Shown here piece by piece: positions 8,166 to 15,506 of a stretch of 64,000 nt of DNA (position 1 is its first letter; each line of letters begins with the position of its first letter). This stretch comes from Clostridiales bacterium. Lineage in GTDB: Bacteria; Bacillota; Clostridia; Christensenellales; Pumilibacteraceae. The notes under the pieces are model-generated. The model worked only from the letters and a program-made list of their open reading frames with translations, was not told the origin of the DNA and did no database searches. The stretch spans positions 1-64,000 of the forward strand of contig JAAVHP010000002.1 of assembly GCA_014799665.1 (NCBI GenBank). Reading direction: 5' to 3'. Position numbers and translations under genes: made by a program.

Positions 8166-8867
8166 TTATCCGTTGTTTTTGTAATGCACGTTGAACTTAT
8201 CCGTTTTGTCATCGTACACGGCAAGTATGATATTCGCCAGGTCGCGCTTCTCTTTTATGTTCAGCCGACCGAACAGCCAATCGACGTCCTTGTTTATCTC
8301 CGACAGTCCCGAGTACGATACCGCGCCGTCTACTATCAGTACGTCTGTGAGCTCCGCTTTTTCTATCTTGTCTTTATCGAGGTCTTCCATAACGAGCGGC
8401 TTTTGCGCACCGACGGGCAGAACGGACAGATCGCCGCTCGGCTCGAATATGGCGTACGCGACGTCTGTAATATCGAAGAACCCTTTTTCGCGGAGCATGG
8501 ACAGCAGATCGTTCACGTCGATATTGTTCTTTTTGAGCTGTTTGTAGTCTATCTTGCCGTCGTAGATAAGCGTGGCGGGCTTGCCCTTTAACAGGCGTTT
8601 AAGGAATGTGTTTTTTCGCCCTATCACGGCGACGAGCAGCGCCAGCACGAAGAATATCGTCATTGCTATCAAAAAGTAGTAAAACGGCACGTCGGTGGTA
8701 AACGCCATTTCGGCGGCGATCGAGCCGAGCGAAATGCCGATCGTGTAGTCTATAAATTCGAGCTGGGCTATTTGTTTTTTGCCGAGCAGCTTGGATATTA
8801 TGAACAGATACACGAAAGCGACCGTGGCGTTGATGAGCACCCAAAATATAGGCTTTATTCCAAACAT
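8166..8867 (-). CDS. DUF421 (YetF-type) membrane protein
   Basis: 233 residues. The start chosen is ATG at 8867 with GGGAG upstream; a longer frame reaches into the hairpin region at 8907-9027 and is unlikely. Three N-terminal membrane helices (about 5-80) lead into the conserved segment QLEFIDYTIGISLGSIAAE, typical of DUF421. A soluble C-terminal domain (about 90-233) follows, with LIYDGKIDYKQLKKNNI and LLSMLREKGFFDITDVAYAI. Family members such as YetF act at the membrane with no firmly known function; some are linked to spores or stress. It is divergent from the ABC exporter. Confidence 0.85.
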   Translation of the reverse strand: MFGIKPIFWVLINATVAFVYLFIISKLLGKKQIAQLEFIDYTIGISLGSIAAEMAFTTDVPFYYFLIAMTIFFVLALLVAVIGRKNTFLKRLLKGKPATLIYDGKIDYKQLKKNNIDVNDLLSMLREKGFFDITDVAYAIFEPSGDLSVLPVGAQKPLVMEDLDKDKIEKAELTDVLIVDGAVSYSGLSEINKDVDWLFGRLNIKEKRDLANIILAVYDDKTDKFNVHYKNNG

Positions 8868-8906
8868 GATTTTTTCTCCCAAGATATGATAAAAGTTATT
8901 CGAGGA

Positions 8907-9027
8907 GCATTTTTGCTTGCTTGCAAGGGCAAAAATGCGACGACGAGAAATTAGGTGACCGCGACCCTTGGGGCGCGAAGCGCACAAAGTGCGCTTCCCG
9001 GGGCTTACCCCGGGATATACCTAATTT
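8907..9027. other. Multi-hairpin structured intergenic element
   Basis: Three strong stems occur in tandem. The first is GCATTTTTGC (8907-8916) with GCAAAAATGC (8929-8938). Next is GAAGCGCAC (8977-8985) with GTGCGCTTC (8989-8997). Third is CCCGGGG (8997-9003) with CCCCGGG (9008-9014). An outer pairing AAATTAGGT (8948-8956) with ACCTAATTT (9019-9027) encloses the last two. It lies upstream of the ABC promoter and upstream of the DUF421 gene. No second copy was seen here. It could be a repeat element or a structured RNA. Confidence 0.6.
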
Positions 9028-9055
9028 ATTGCCGTTTTGCAATAACGCTAAACTC

Positions 9056-9084
9056 TTGACACTTTTTTTCATAAATAATATAAT
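9056..9084 (+). promoter_or_regulatory. Consensus promoter, predicted leaderless start
   Basis: TTGACA (9056-9061), 17-bp spacer, TATAAT (9079-9084): a perfect sigma-A-type promoter. The expected first transcribed base is about 9091, and the ATG is at 9092. Confidence 0.85.
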
Positions 9085-9091
9085 AAGTTAT

Positions 9092-10780
9092 ATGATCAAG
9101 CTAATGCGATTTCTCAAAGGACACGTGCCCGCAACGCTCGCAGCGCCGCTGTGCAAGCTGATAGAAGCGATTGCCGAGCTTTGCGTGCCCATAATCATCA
9201 AGAACGTTATCGACGTGGGTATAGCCAATTCCGACGCGAACTACGTTATCAAGTGGTGCGTTATTATCGGCGCGCTCGCCGTCGGCGGATTCGTTATATC
9301 CATAACGGGTCAGTACCTGGCGAGCAAGGTCGCGCTGGGGTTCGGCACACGCCTGCGCGCGGCGACCTTCGGGCATATAAACAAGCTGCCTATCTCGACC
9401 GCCGAAAGGCTGGGCGGCTCGTCGCTCGTCACGCGCGTAACGGGCGACGTCACCAACTGCCAAAACGCGCTTAATATGTTTTTGCGACTCGTTCTTCGTA
9501 TGCCGTTCGTGGTCGTCGGCGCGTTCGTCATGAGCATGATAATCGATCCCGTTCTGTCGCTCATGTTCCTCGCAATGACGGTCGTTCTCGGCGCAACGAT
9601 CACGCTCGTGCTTCGGCTGACCATGCCGCGCGTGAAAAAGGCACAAAAGAACCTCGACGAGCTGTCGCGCTCGACAACGCAGAGCCTTACCGGCGCACGC
9701 GTCATCCGCGCGTTCGGCAAGCAGTCCACCGCCAAAGCCGAGTTCGACGGCACGGCGGAAACCACCGCGCATGTCAATATCGGCGCGGCGCGTATATCCG
9801 CGCTTCTCGCTCCCCTCACCTTCGCGGTCGTCAACCTCGCGATAATCGCCGTGCTGTGGTTCGGCGGCATCAAGGTCAATATCGGCGATCTCACGCAGGG
9901 CGAAACGGTTGCGCTCATCAACTACCTTAATCAAGCGTTTTTTGTAATAGTCAATATCGGCAACGTGTTCTCGGTGTTTACGCGGTCGGCAGCGTGCGCC
10001 GCGCGCGTAAACGAGATACTCGACGAGCCGCTGCCCGACAACGGCGTCGAGACTCAACCGCTTGACTGCGATACCGTGCTCAAATTCGACGGCGTGTCTT
10101 TCGCCTACGACGGCGACTACGACGTTCGAGATATTTCGTTCACGCTCAAAAAGGGCGAAACGCTCGGCATAATCGGCGGCACGGGTAGCGGCAAAACCAC
10201 GCTCGTCGCGCTCGCCGAAAAGTTCTACGAGCCCGCCGCGGGCGTTATCGAATTTTGCGGCAGACCGCTGAACGACTACGACGTCACCGCGCTACGCTCG
10301 TTTATCGGGTACGTGCCCCAGCGCGCCGCGGCGCTTCGCGGCACGATCGAAAGCAATCTCACGATCGCGGGCGACGGCGTTACGCGCGAGCAAGAGGAGC
10401 GCGCAATGGAGCTCGCCCAAGCCAAGGAGCTATGGGAGAGCCTGGGTCCCGACGGCGAGGTCGCGGGCGACGGCAAAAACCTTTCGGGCGGGCAACGCCA
10501 ACGCCTGTCGATTGCGCGTGCGCTCTGCCGCGACAATATTTTGTACCTGTTCGACGACGTTACGAGCGCGCTTGACTACAAGACCGAACGCGATTTCGTC
10601 AATGCCATGAAGACGGTCGACGGCGCGAAGATTTTCGTGTCACAACGCATAAGCGCGGTATCGGGGTGCGATAATATCCTCGTTCTCGACGGCGGCGCGG
10701 TCGTCGGCTACGGCACGCACGAAACGCTCAAAACCTCTTGCCCGCTGTACGCAGAGTTCTGCGCGTCGCAAACGGAGTGA
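9092..10780 (+). CDS. ABC exporter half-transporter, degenerate-site subunit
   Basis: 562 residues: six-helix type I exporter membrane domain (about 15-300), then a nucleotide-binding domain. Walker A is GGTGSGKTT (362-370), the signature LSGGQ (464-468) is intact, but Walker B ends in FDD (487-489) rather than DE. The switch histidine is replaced by Gln518 (VSQR). These changes mark the degenerate-site subunit of heterodimeric exporters such as TM287/288 or BmrCD. The next gene, two bases downstream, is the partner. Substrate is unknown; drug or lipid export is typical. Start: ATG at 9092 at the predicted transcription start; ATG at 9104 is an alternative. Neither has a Shine-Dalgarno sequence. 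Confidence 0.9.
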   Translation: MIKLMRFLKGHVPATLAAPLCKLIEAIAELCVPIIIKNVIDVGIANSDANYVIKWCVIIGALAVGGFVISITGQYLASKVALGFGTRLRAATFGHINKLPISTAERLGGSSLVTRVTGDVTNCQNALNMFLRLVLRMPFVVVGAFVMSMIIDPVLSLMFLAMTVVLGATITLVLRLTMPRVKKAQKNLDELSRSTTQSLTGARVIRAFGKQSTAKAEFDGTAETTAHVNIGAARISALLAPLTFAVVNLAIIAVLWFGGIKVNIGDLTQGETVALINYLNQAFFVIVNIGNVFSVFTRSAACAARVNEILDEPLPDNGVETQPLDCDTVLKFDGVSFAYDGDYDVRDISFTLKKGETLGIIGGTGSGKTTLVALAEKFYEPAAGVIEFCGRPLNDYDVTALRSFIGYVPQRAAALRGTIESNLTIAGDGVTREQEERAMELAQAKELWESLGPDGEVAGDGKNLSGGQRQRLSIARALCRDNILYLFDDVTSALDYKTERDFVNAMKTVDGAKIFVSQRISAVSGCDNILVLDGGAVVGYGTHETLKTSCPLYAEFCASQTE

Positions 10781-10782
10781 TT

Positions 10783-12552
10783 ATGAAAAACAAAAAAACA
10801 AAACAGCCGTCGACGATTAAGCGGCTAATGAAATATCTCAAACCGCACACGGGGCTTGTCGTTATATCGTTCGTGTGCGCGATGATCTCGGCGGCGGCTA
10901 CCCTGTTCGTGCCCGTCGTTATCGGCGAAGCGGTGGACTGTATCGTCGCTTTGGCGGTCGATTTTTACAAGCTCATGATCTATGCGATAGCGCTCGCAGG
11001 GCTTATCGTGTGCGTTATGGTGTTCCAGTGGCTTATGAACATAACCGCACAGCGCGCGGCGCACTTGTCCGTTCGCGACGCGCGGCGCGCGGGGTTTGCC
11101 GCGCTTGTCGACGCGCCGATAAGCCTTATCGACAGCAAGGCGCACGGCGATCTTTCGGCGCGAATTTCAGTCGACGCCGACCAGATAGCGGACGGCATTA
11201 TTCAGGGCGCAACGCAGATATTCACGGGCGTTGTCACCATAATCGGCACGCTCGTGTTTATGATACTGATCAACCCGTGGATAGCGCTTGCCGTCGCCGC
11301 GCTCACTCCCCTGTCCATGCTCGTATCGTATTTCGTGGCGCGCGGCACGCACAAGTATTTCACCGAGCAGACCAAGGTACGCGGCGAGCTGTTCGCCAAG
11401 ACCGAGGAGACCGTAAAAAATCGCAATCTCGTAGCGGCATACGGCTATGCGCCGCGAGCCGAGAGCGAGTTCGGCGTGACCAACGACGCGCTCAATAAGT
11501 GCGGGTTTAAGGCGACGTTCTATTCGTCGCTCGTCAATCCGTCGACGCGGCTTATCAACTCGATAGTGTACGCGGTAGCCGCGGTCATGGGCACGGTGTT
11601 CGCCATAACGGGCGCGGGCGGCACGGTCGTGACCGTCGGCGGCATTACACAGCTTTTGCTCTACGCCAACCAGTTCGCGCGCCCGCTCAACGAGATAACG
11701 GGCGTTGTGACCGAGTTCCAGACCTCGCTCGCCGCCGCTAAGCGCGTGCTCGATCTTGCGGACGTCGAGCCGCAGAACGACGACGGGAAAACGCTCGCGG
11801 ACTGCAACGGCATTGCGCTCGAAAATATCGATTTCTCGTACGTGCCCGAAAAGCCGCTCTTGCAGGACCTTAATCTCGACGTGCCGCAGGGCACGCTCGT
11901 AGCTATCGTCGGGCGCACGGGCTGCGGCAAGACCACGCTTATTAACCTACTAATGCGGTTCTACGATCCCGACGCGGGCAGGATATTACTGGACGGCACG
12001 GACGCCGCCGAGTACAGCCGCAGCAGCGTGCGCAGTCGGTTCGGCATGGTGTTGCAGGACAGCTGGGTGTTCAAGGGCACGGTGCGAGAAAATATCGCGT
12101 ACGGCAAGCCCGACGCCACGCTCGACGAGATCAAAGCCGCCGCGCGCGCCGCCGATATCGACGGGTTTATCGAGCGTATGCCGAACGGCTACGACACGAT
12201 CATCGACGACAGCGACGGCATTTCACAGGGGCAGAAACAGCTGATCAATATTGCGCGGATATTTCTTGTCAATCCGCCCATGCTCATACTCGACGAGGCA
12301 ACGAGTAATATCGACACGCGCACCGAGAAGCGAGTGCAGAACGCGTTCGATAAACTGCTCCACCCCGATAGCGGCGAGAAGAAAACGGGGTTCGTAGTTG
12401 CGCATCGCCTGTCGACCATAAAGAACGCCGACGTTATTCTCGTTATGGACAGCGGCAGGATAATCGAGCGCGGTACGCATACCGAGCTACTCGAAAAAGG
12501 CGGCGCGTATGCCGAGCTCTATAAAGCCCAGTTCGCCCGCGAAGCTGCGTAG
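10783..12552 (+). CDS. ABC exporter half-transporter, catalytic-site subunit
   Basis: 589 residues, starting at ATG 10783 with CGGAG just upstream that overlaps the end of the previous gene. N-terminal type I exporter membrane domain with six helices, then an ATPase domain with Walker A GRTGCGKTT, Walker B LILDEATSNID and switch VAHRLS all canonical. Its signature reads ISQGQ instead of LSGGQ. Together with the partner's altered Walker B this gives one consensus and one degenerate ATP site, as in characterised heterodimers. The two genes form an operon. A repeat and a bidirectional terminator follow. Confidence 0.92.
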   Translation: MKNKKTKQPSTIKRLMKYLKPHTGLVVISFVCAMISAAATLFVPVVIGEAVDCIVALAVDFYKLMIYAIALAGLIVCVMVFQWLMNITAQRAAHLSVRDARRAGFAALVDAPISLIDSKAHGDLSARISVDADQIADGIIQGATQIFTGVVTIIGTLVFMILINPWIALAVAALTPLSMLVSYFVARGTHKYFTEQTKVRGELFAKTEETVKNRNLVAAYGYAPRAESEFGVTNDALNKCGFKATFYSSLVNPSTRLINSIVYAVAAVMGTVFAITGAGGTVVTVGGITQLLLYANQFARPLNEITGVVTEFQTSLAAAKRVLDLADVEPQNDDGKTLADCNGIALENIDFSYVPEKPLLQDLNLDVPQGTLVAIVGRTGCGKTTLINLLMRFYDPDAGRILLDGTDAAEYSRSSVRSRFGMVLQDSWVFKGTVRENIAYGKPDATLDEIKAAARAADIDGFIERMPNGYDTIIDDSDGISQGQKQLINIARIFLVNPPMLILDEATSNIDTRTEKRVQNAFDKLLHPDSGEKKTGFVVAHRLSTIKNADVILVMDSGRIIERGTHTELLEKGGAYAELYKAQFAREAA

Positions 12553-12560
12553 ATTTTTAT

Positions 12561-12632
12561 CTTCTTTCTTGTGAACAAGAAAGAAGCAAAGAAAACCTAC
12601 TTCTTTGAAAAGAAGTAGGCAAGAAACTTTTA
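12561..12632 (+). repeat. Two dispersed hairpin repeats in tandem
   Basis: A variant hairpin CTTCTTTCTTG/CAAGAAAGAAG is followed by the canonical CCTACTTCTTT/AAGAAGTAGG with tail CAAGAAACTTTT. They lie in the 3' region of the ABC operon, in the same orientation as the genes. Confidence 0.8.
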
Positions 12633-12644
12633 ATTTCAATAATA

Positions 12645-12674
12645 AAAGAGTGGTACAGCTATACCACTCTTTTT
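12645..12674. terminator. Bidirectional intrinsic terminator
   Basis: AAAAGAGTGGTA-cagc-TATACCACTCTTTTT, A-rich on one side and T-rich on the other, between the convergent ABC operon and deacetylase gene. Confidence 0.88.
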
Positions 12675-12704
12675 ATATTAACCTTATTAATTTCTAATTC
12701 CTAA

Positions 12705-13790
12705 TTAATAATACCCGCCCTTATACGAGAACGGTCTGAACCGACTGTTATCGTATATCGCGGCGGTGTCGACCAAGTGCTTATAAAGCTTGCCGTAAAG
12801 TCTTAGCGCAGTGCCGTCGAACGGTCGGCGGTAGATATACCGCGCGCCGCTGTCATTTCTTTCGGTCTCGGTCGGCGCATTGCTCCCCACGCATAAGAAC
12901 GTATCGAACCCGTACTGCTTGAATATGTCGTTCTTGTACGTTCCCGCCTTGTGCTGACCCGCGGGATAGCAAAGCACGCGCGTCTCGCCCACTATCGGCT
13001 CGATATACTTTTGCCACGCCTTACAGTCCTTGACAAGCCGCTCGGCGTTCACGCTATTAAAGTAGCTATGATAGTACGTGTGCGACGCGAACGTATACCC
13101 TAAGTCCTTTAAGTACTGCACGAGTATTTTACAATCGGCGGTATCGCGCTCGACCTGCTCGTCGCTCACCTTGCAATCGGGCGTAACGCGGTAACCGAGA
13201 ATACCGTTATACCCGTTCACACACAGCGTGGCGCGCCCGCCCGCAAAAGAGAAATCGGGATGCGCTTCGATAAAGCTTTCGAGTATAGTAACGTTCTCGC
13301 GCTCACGCGTATACTGAATTTCGTCGTGCTCGGTATAGTCGTATAGCACGCCGTCCTTTAATACGAGCTTATCTATACACCCGCGGTTAGTCGTGTCGTA
13401 GGTCATATCGTCGAACGATAAAACAAGCGGCTTTTTGCCGTCGGGCAGTTCTATGGGCGCGCCCGAAAGGACGGAGTCGAGCGAAACGAGCACGTAGCCG
13501 TTATCGTACAGCGATTGCAAAAGCGCCTTGAACTCCTTAGCGGTCAAGTGGTCTTTGTCGAAGCAATCGCGCAGCTTATTGGTCGGCGCGAACGCCTTGG
13601 CGGTGTCGTACACAAGCTCGTGCGAGAAGATATATTCCACCTCGTTATAGTCGACGAACATACCGCCGTCGATCTCGGTCTCGGCACGCGCCGAAAACCT
13701 CGTGACAGCCCCAAAAGCGGCAAGCACGATGACCGCAATACAAATCAATAAAAATAATGCGTTTTTAAGCGTTTGCGTTTTCTTGTTCAT
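12705..13790 (-). CDS. Polysaccharide deacetylase family protein
   Basis: 361 residues with an N-terminal membrane anchor or signal (about 11-30), so extracellular. It carries carbohydrate-esterase-4 (NodB) hallmarks: LSFDDMTYD (125-132), with Asp127/Asp128 as likely base and metal ligand; SHTYYHS (236-242), the metal-binding histidine pair; and YPAG further on. Family members remove acetyl groups from peptidoglycan or exopolysaccharide. The insert between the first two motifs is longer than in compact NodB proteins. There is no clear Shine-Dalgarno sequence before the ATG. It is a single-gene unit. Confidence 0.88.
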   Translation of the reverse strand: MNKKTQTLKNALFLLICIAVIVLAAFGAVTRFSARAETEIDGGMFVDYNEVEYIFSHELVYDTAKAFAPTNKLRDCFDKDHLTAKEFKALLQSLYDNGYVLVSLDSVLSGAPIELPDGKKPLVLSFDDMTYDTTNRGCIDKLVLKDGVLYDYTEHDEIQYTRERENVTILESFIEAHPDFSFAGGRATLCVNGYNGILGYRVTPDCKVSDEQVERDTADCKILVQYLKDLGYTFASHTYYHSYFNSVNAERLVKDCKAWQKYIEPIVGETRVLCYPAGQHKAGTYKNDIFKQYGFDTFLCVGSNAPTETERNDSGARYIYRRPFDGTALRLYGKLYKHLVDTAAIYDNSRFRPFSYKGGYY

Positions 13791-13841
13791 ATATTATATG
13801 TTGAACAAGTAAACCCGTTTTTATTATTTACCCCAAAAGAA

Positions 13842-13866
13842 AAGTACGGCTATTAAACCGTACTTA
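13842..13866 (-). terminator. Intrinsic terminator of the phosphorylase gene
   Basis: AAGTACGG-loop-CCGTACTT followed on the minus strand by TTTTCTTTT. Confidence 0.75.
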
Positions 13867-13876
13867 ATTTAACATA

Positions 13877-13911
13877 AAAGTTTCTTGCCTACTTCTTTTC
13901 AAAGAAGTAGG
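13877..13911 (-). repeat. Dispersed hairpin repeat overlapping a gene end
   Basis: On the minus strand it reads CCTACTTCTTTGAAAAGAAG then TAGGCAAGAAACTTTT. It overlaps the last codons of the phosphorylase gene and provides its TGA. Confidence 0.9.
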
Positions 13912-14627
13912 GCTAATTGCATTGCCCCGTACACCGCCGCCGCCTTGGAATCGGTCAGCTTGGAATGCAGAATATCGTTCGGCTCCCACTCGTCGCCCGC
14001 AAGACTGTCCGCGGAAATAAAGAACGTATAGAACTCCTTTTTACGGAAGTTCGCAGCAGCTTGTAACGCCGAGCACTCCATATCCACGCAAATACACCCG
14101 TTACCCTTCATCTCGCTCATGCGCGTGCGCGTTTCACGGTAGAACCCGTCGGTCGTCCACGCCCCGCCCGTAACGGTTTTGATCCCGTTCTTTTCGAGCG
14201 CGGACTGCACAAACCCGCTGTTAGTAAGCTCTACGTACTCGGTCGTGGGCATATAATGATAGCTCGTTCCCTCGTCGCGGTACGCGCGAGTAGGCACGAT
14301 AACGGTATGCATAGGCGTAGGTATAAGCGCGCCGCATATCCCGAACGCAATCACCTTTTTCACTCCGCCCGCGTAGATCTCCTCGATCGCCCCGACCGCC
14401 GCAGGCGCGCCGATAGGGCTCTGGTAGATCGCCACGCGCTTGCCGTTCAGCTCGCACGCATACACCTTAATCTCAACGCTGCCCGGCATAACGCCTATCG
14501 CCTTCGCACCCGTCTTAGCCACAAGCTCGTCGAACAAATGCGTACTGAACGTAGTTATTGCAATATCGGCATTCACGGACTCGCCCAACGGCGCGATTAT
14601 GCCCTCTTCTTCTATGTACTTAATCAT
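13899..14627 (-). CDS. Nucleoside phosphorylase (PNP/UDP family)
   Basis: 242 residues with GGAG before the ATG. It has the phosphorylase superfamily fold pattern: GVMPGSVEIKVYACELNGKRVAIYQSPIGAPAA, then IYAGGVKKVIAFGICGAL (phosphate-binding strand) and CVDMECSALQAAA (ribose-binding Met-Glu). It should cleave nucleosides to base and ribose-1-phosphate in salvage; uridine or purine preference cannot be told from sequence. The C-terminus LALLL and the stop codon are encoded by the inserted hairpin repeat, so the original end may have been replaced. Confidence 0.88.
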   Translation of the reverse strand: MIKYIEEEGIIAPLGESVNADIAITTFSTHLFDELVAKTGAKAIGVMPGSVEIKVYACELNGKRVAIYQSPIGAPAAVGAIEEIYAGGVKKVIAFGICGALIPTPMHTVIVPTRAYRDEGTSYHYMPTTEYVELTNSGFVQSALEKNGIKTVTGGAWTTDGFYRETRTRMSEMKGNGCICVDMECSALQAAANFRKKEFYTFFISADSLAGDEWEPNDILHSKLTDSKAAAVYGAMQLALLL

Positions 14628-14659
14628 AAATTTCTCCTGTCAAAAAACTTCAAACAGTT

Positions 14660-14683
14660 AAGCCCAACCGTAATGTTGGGCTT
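14660..14683 (-). terminator. Intrinsic terminator-like hairpin
   Basis: AAGCCCAAC-cgtaat-GTTGGGCTT between the 14745-15464 gene and the phosphorylase start. The T-run is weak. Confidence 0.55.
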
Positions 14684-14702
14684 AATACATTTTGTTATAA
14701 CG

Positions 14703-14744
14703 TAAAAGTTTCTTGGTTACTTCTTTTCAAAGAAGTAACAAAAA
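14703..14744 (-). repeat. Dispersed hairpin repeat
   Basis: On the minus strand GTTACTTCTTT-gaa-AAGAAGTAAC with tail CAAGAAACTTTTACG, beginning nine bases after the neighbouring stop codon. Confidence 0.85.
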
Positions 14745-15464
14745 CTATCCATTCTTAATTTCTTGCGCAAGCTCGGTAAGCGCGGCGTATGCTGCGGTTG
14801 TATTCCCGCGCACCTTAACGGCGGTAATATAATAATTCTCGTGCGTAACGCCGTCATCGGCAGCCTCGTTCATAACACGGTCGTAGATATACGGATAAAG
14901 ATAAATATCCCCAACGCTGCGATCGGTGTTCTCGATCACGACCTTAACGCGATCGAAATAAATCACCTCGCCGTCAACTTTAAGCGACTGCACGGACGAA
15001 GTAACAACCTCGCCGTCAACTATCTCCGCAGGCGCATAAACGAACTCAATCATGTACGCGTCGGCGGTCGCCGATATCGCCTCGATCTCGTGCGCGTCCA
15101 TCTTGATCTTCTCGCCCTCGGTCGACTTAACAAAGTTATAAGTATAGTCCCACTTCCATTGCAGAACCGCGCTCATAACGCTGAAATCCATTTCGCCGAC
15201 TGCGTCCTTAATCTTGGTCTGCGCCTTATCGTTAGTCGACTCGGGACTATCGGCGTCCGCCGAAAGCCCGTAGAAATCATACCGCACCGGGTCGCCGAGC
15301 CCGCTCAACGGATCGACGCGCACCGCGCAGAGCACGATTATCGTAATGATAATGAGTGCGGCAATCCCGCCGATGATCGAAACCGCAATGTTCGCTTTTC
15401 TATGCGACTTGACAACGGTAACGCTGTCGCTCTTGATCGCATTGTTTTTGTCTTTCTTAGCCAT
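14745..15464 (-). CDS. Single-pass membrane protein in the ftsH operon
   Basis: 239 residues. A basic cytoplasmic N-terminus (1-27) is followed by one membrane helix (about 28-48) and an extracytoplasmic domain of about 190 residues. I do not recognise the domain. It is beta-rich with KVDGEVIYFDRVKVVIENTDRSVGDIYLYPYIYD near its centre. It starts 42 bp after the end of ftsH on the same strand, so co-transcription is likely. A link to FtsH quality control is only an inference from position. Confidence 0.65.
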   Translation of the reverse strand: MAKKDKNNAIKSDSVTVVKSHRKANIAVSIIGGIAALIIITIIVLCAVRVDPLSGLGDPVRYDFYGLSADADSPESTNDKAQTKIKDAVGEMDFSVMSAVLQWKWDYTYNFVKSTEGEKIKMDAHEIEAISATADAYMIEFVYAPAEIVDGEVVTSSVQSLKVDGEVIYFDRVKVVIENTDRSVGDIYLYPYIYDRVMNEAADDGVTHENYYITAVKVRGNTTAAYAALTELAQEIKNG

Positions 15465-15506
15465 ATCGTTTTATCCGTCCAGATAGAAATTGATGAATAG
15501 AATGAT

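Noticed and set aside
8868..8987. N-terminal extension of the DUF421 protein
   Set aside because: The extension would be translated from the multi-hairpin region and does not fit the family; ATG 8867 has a good ribosome site.
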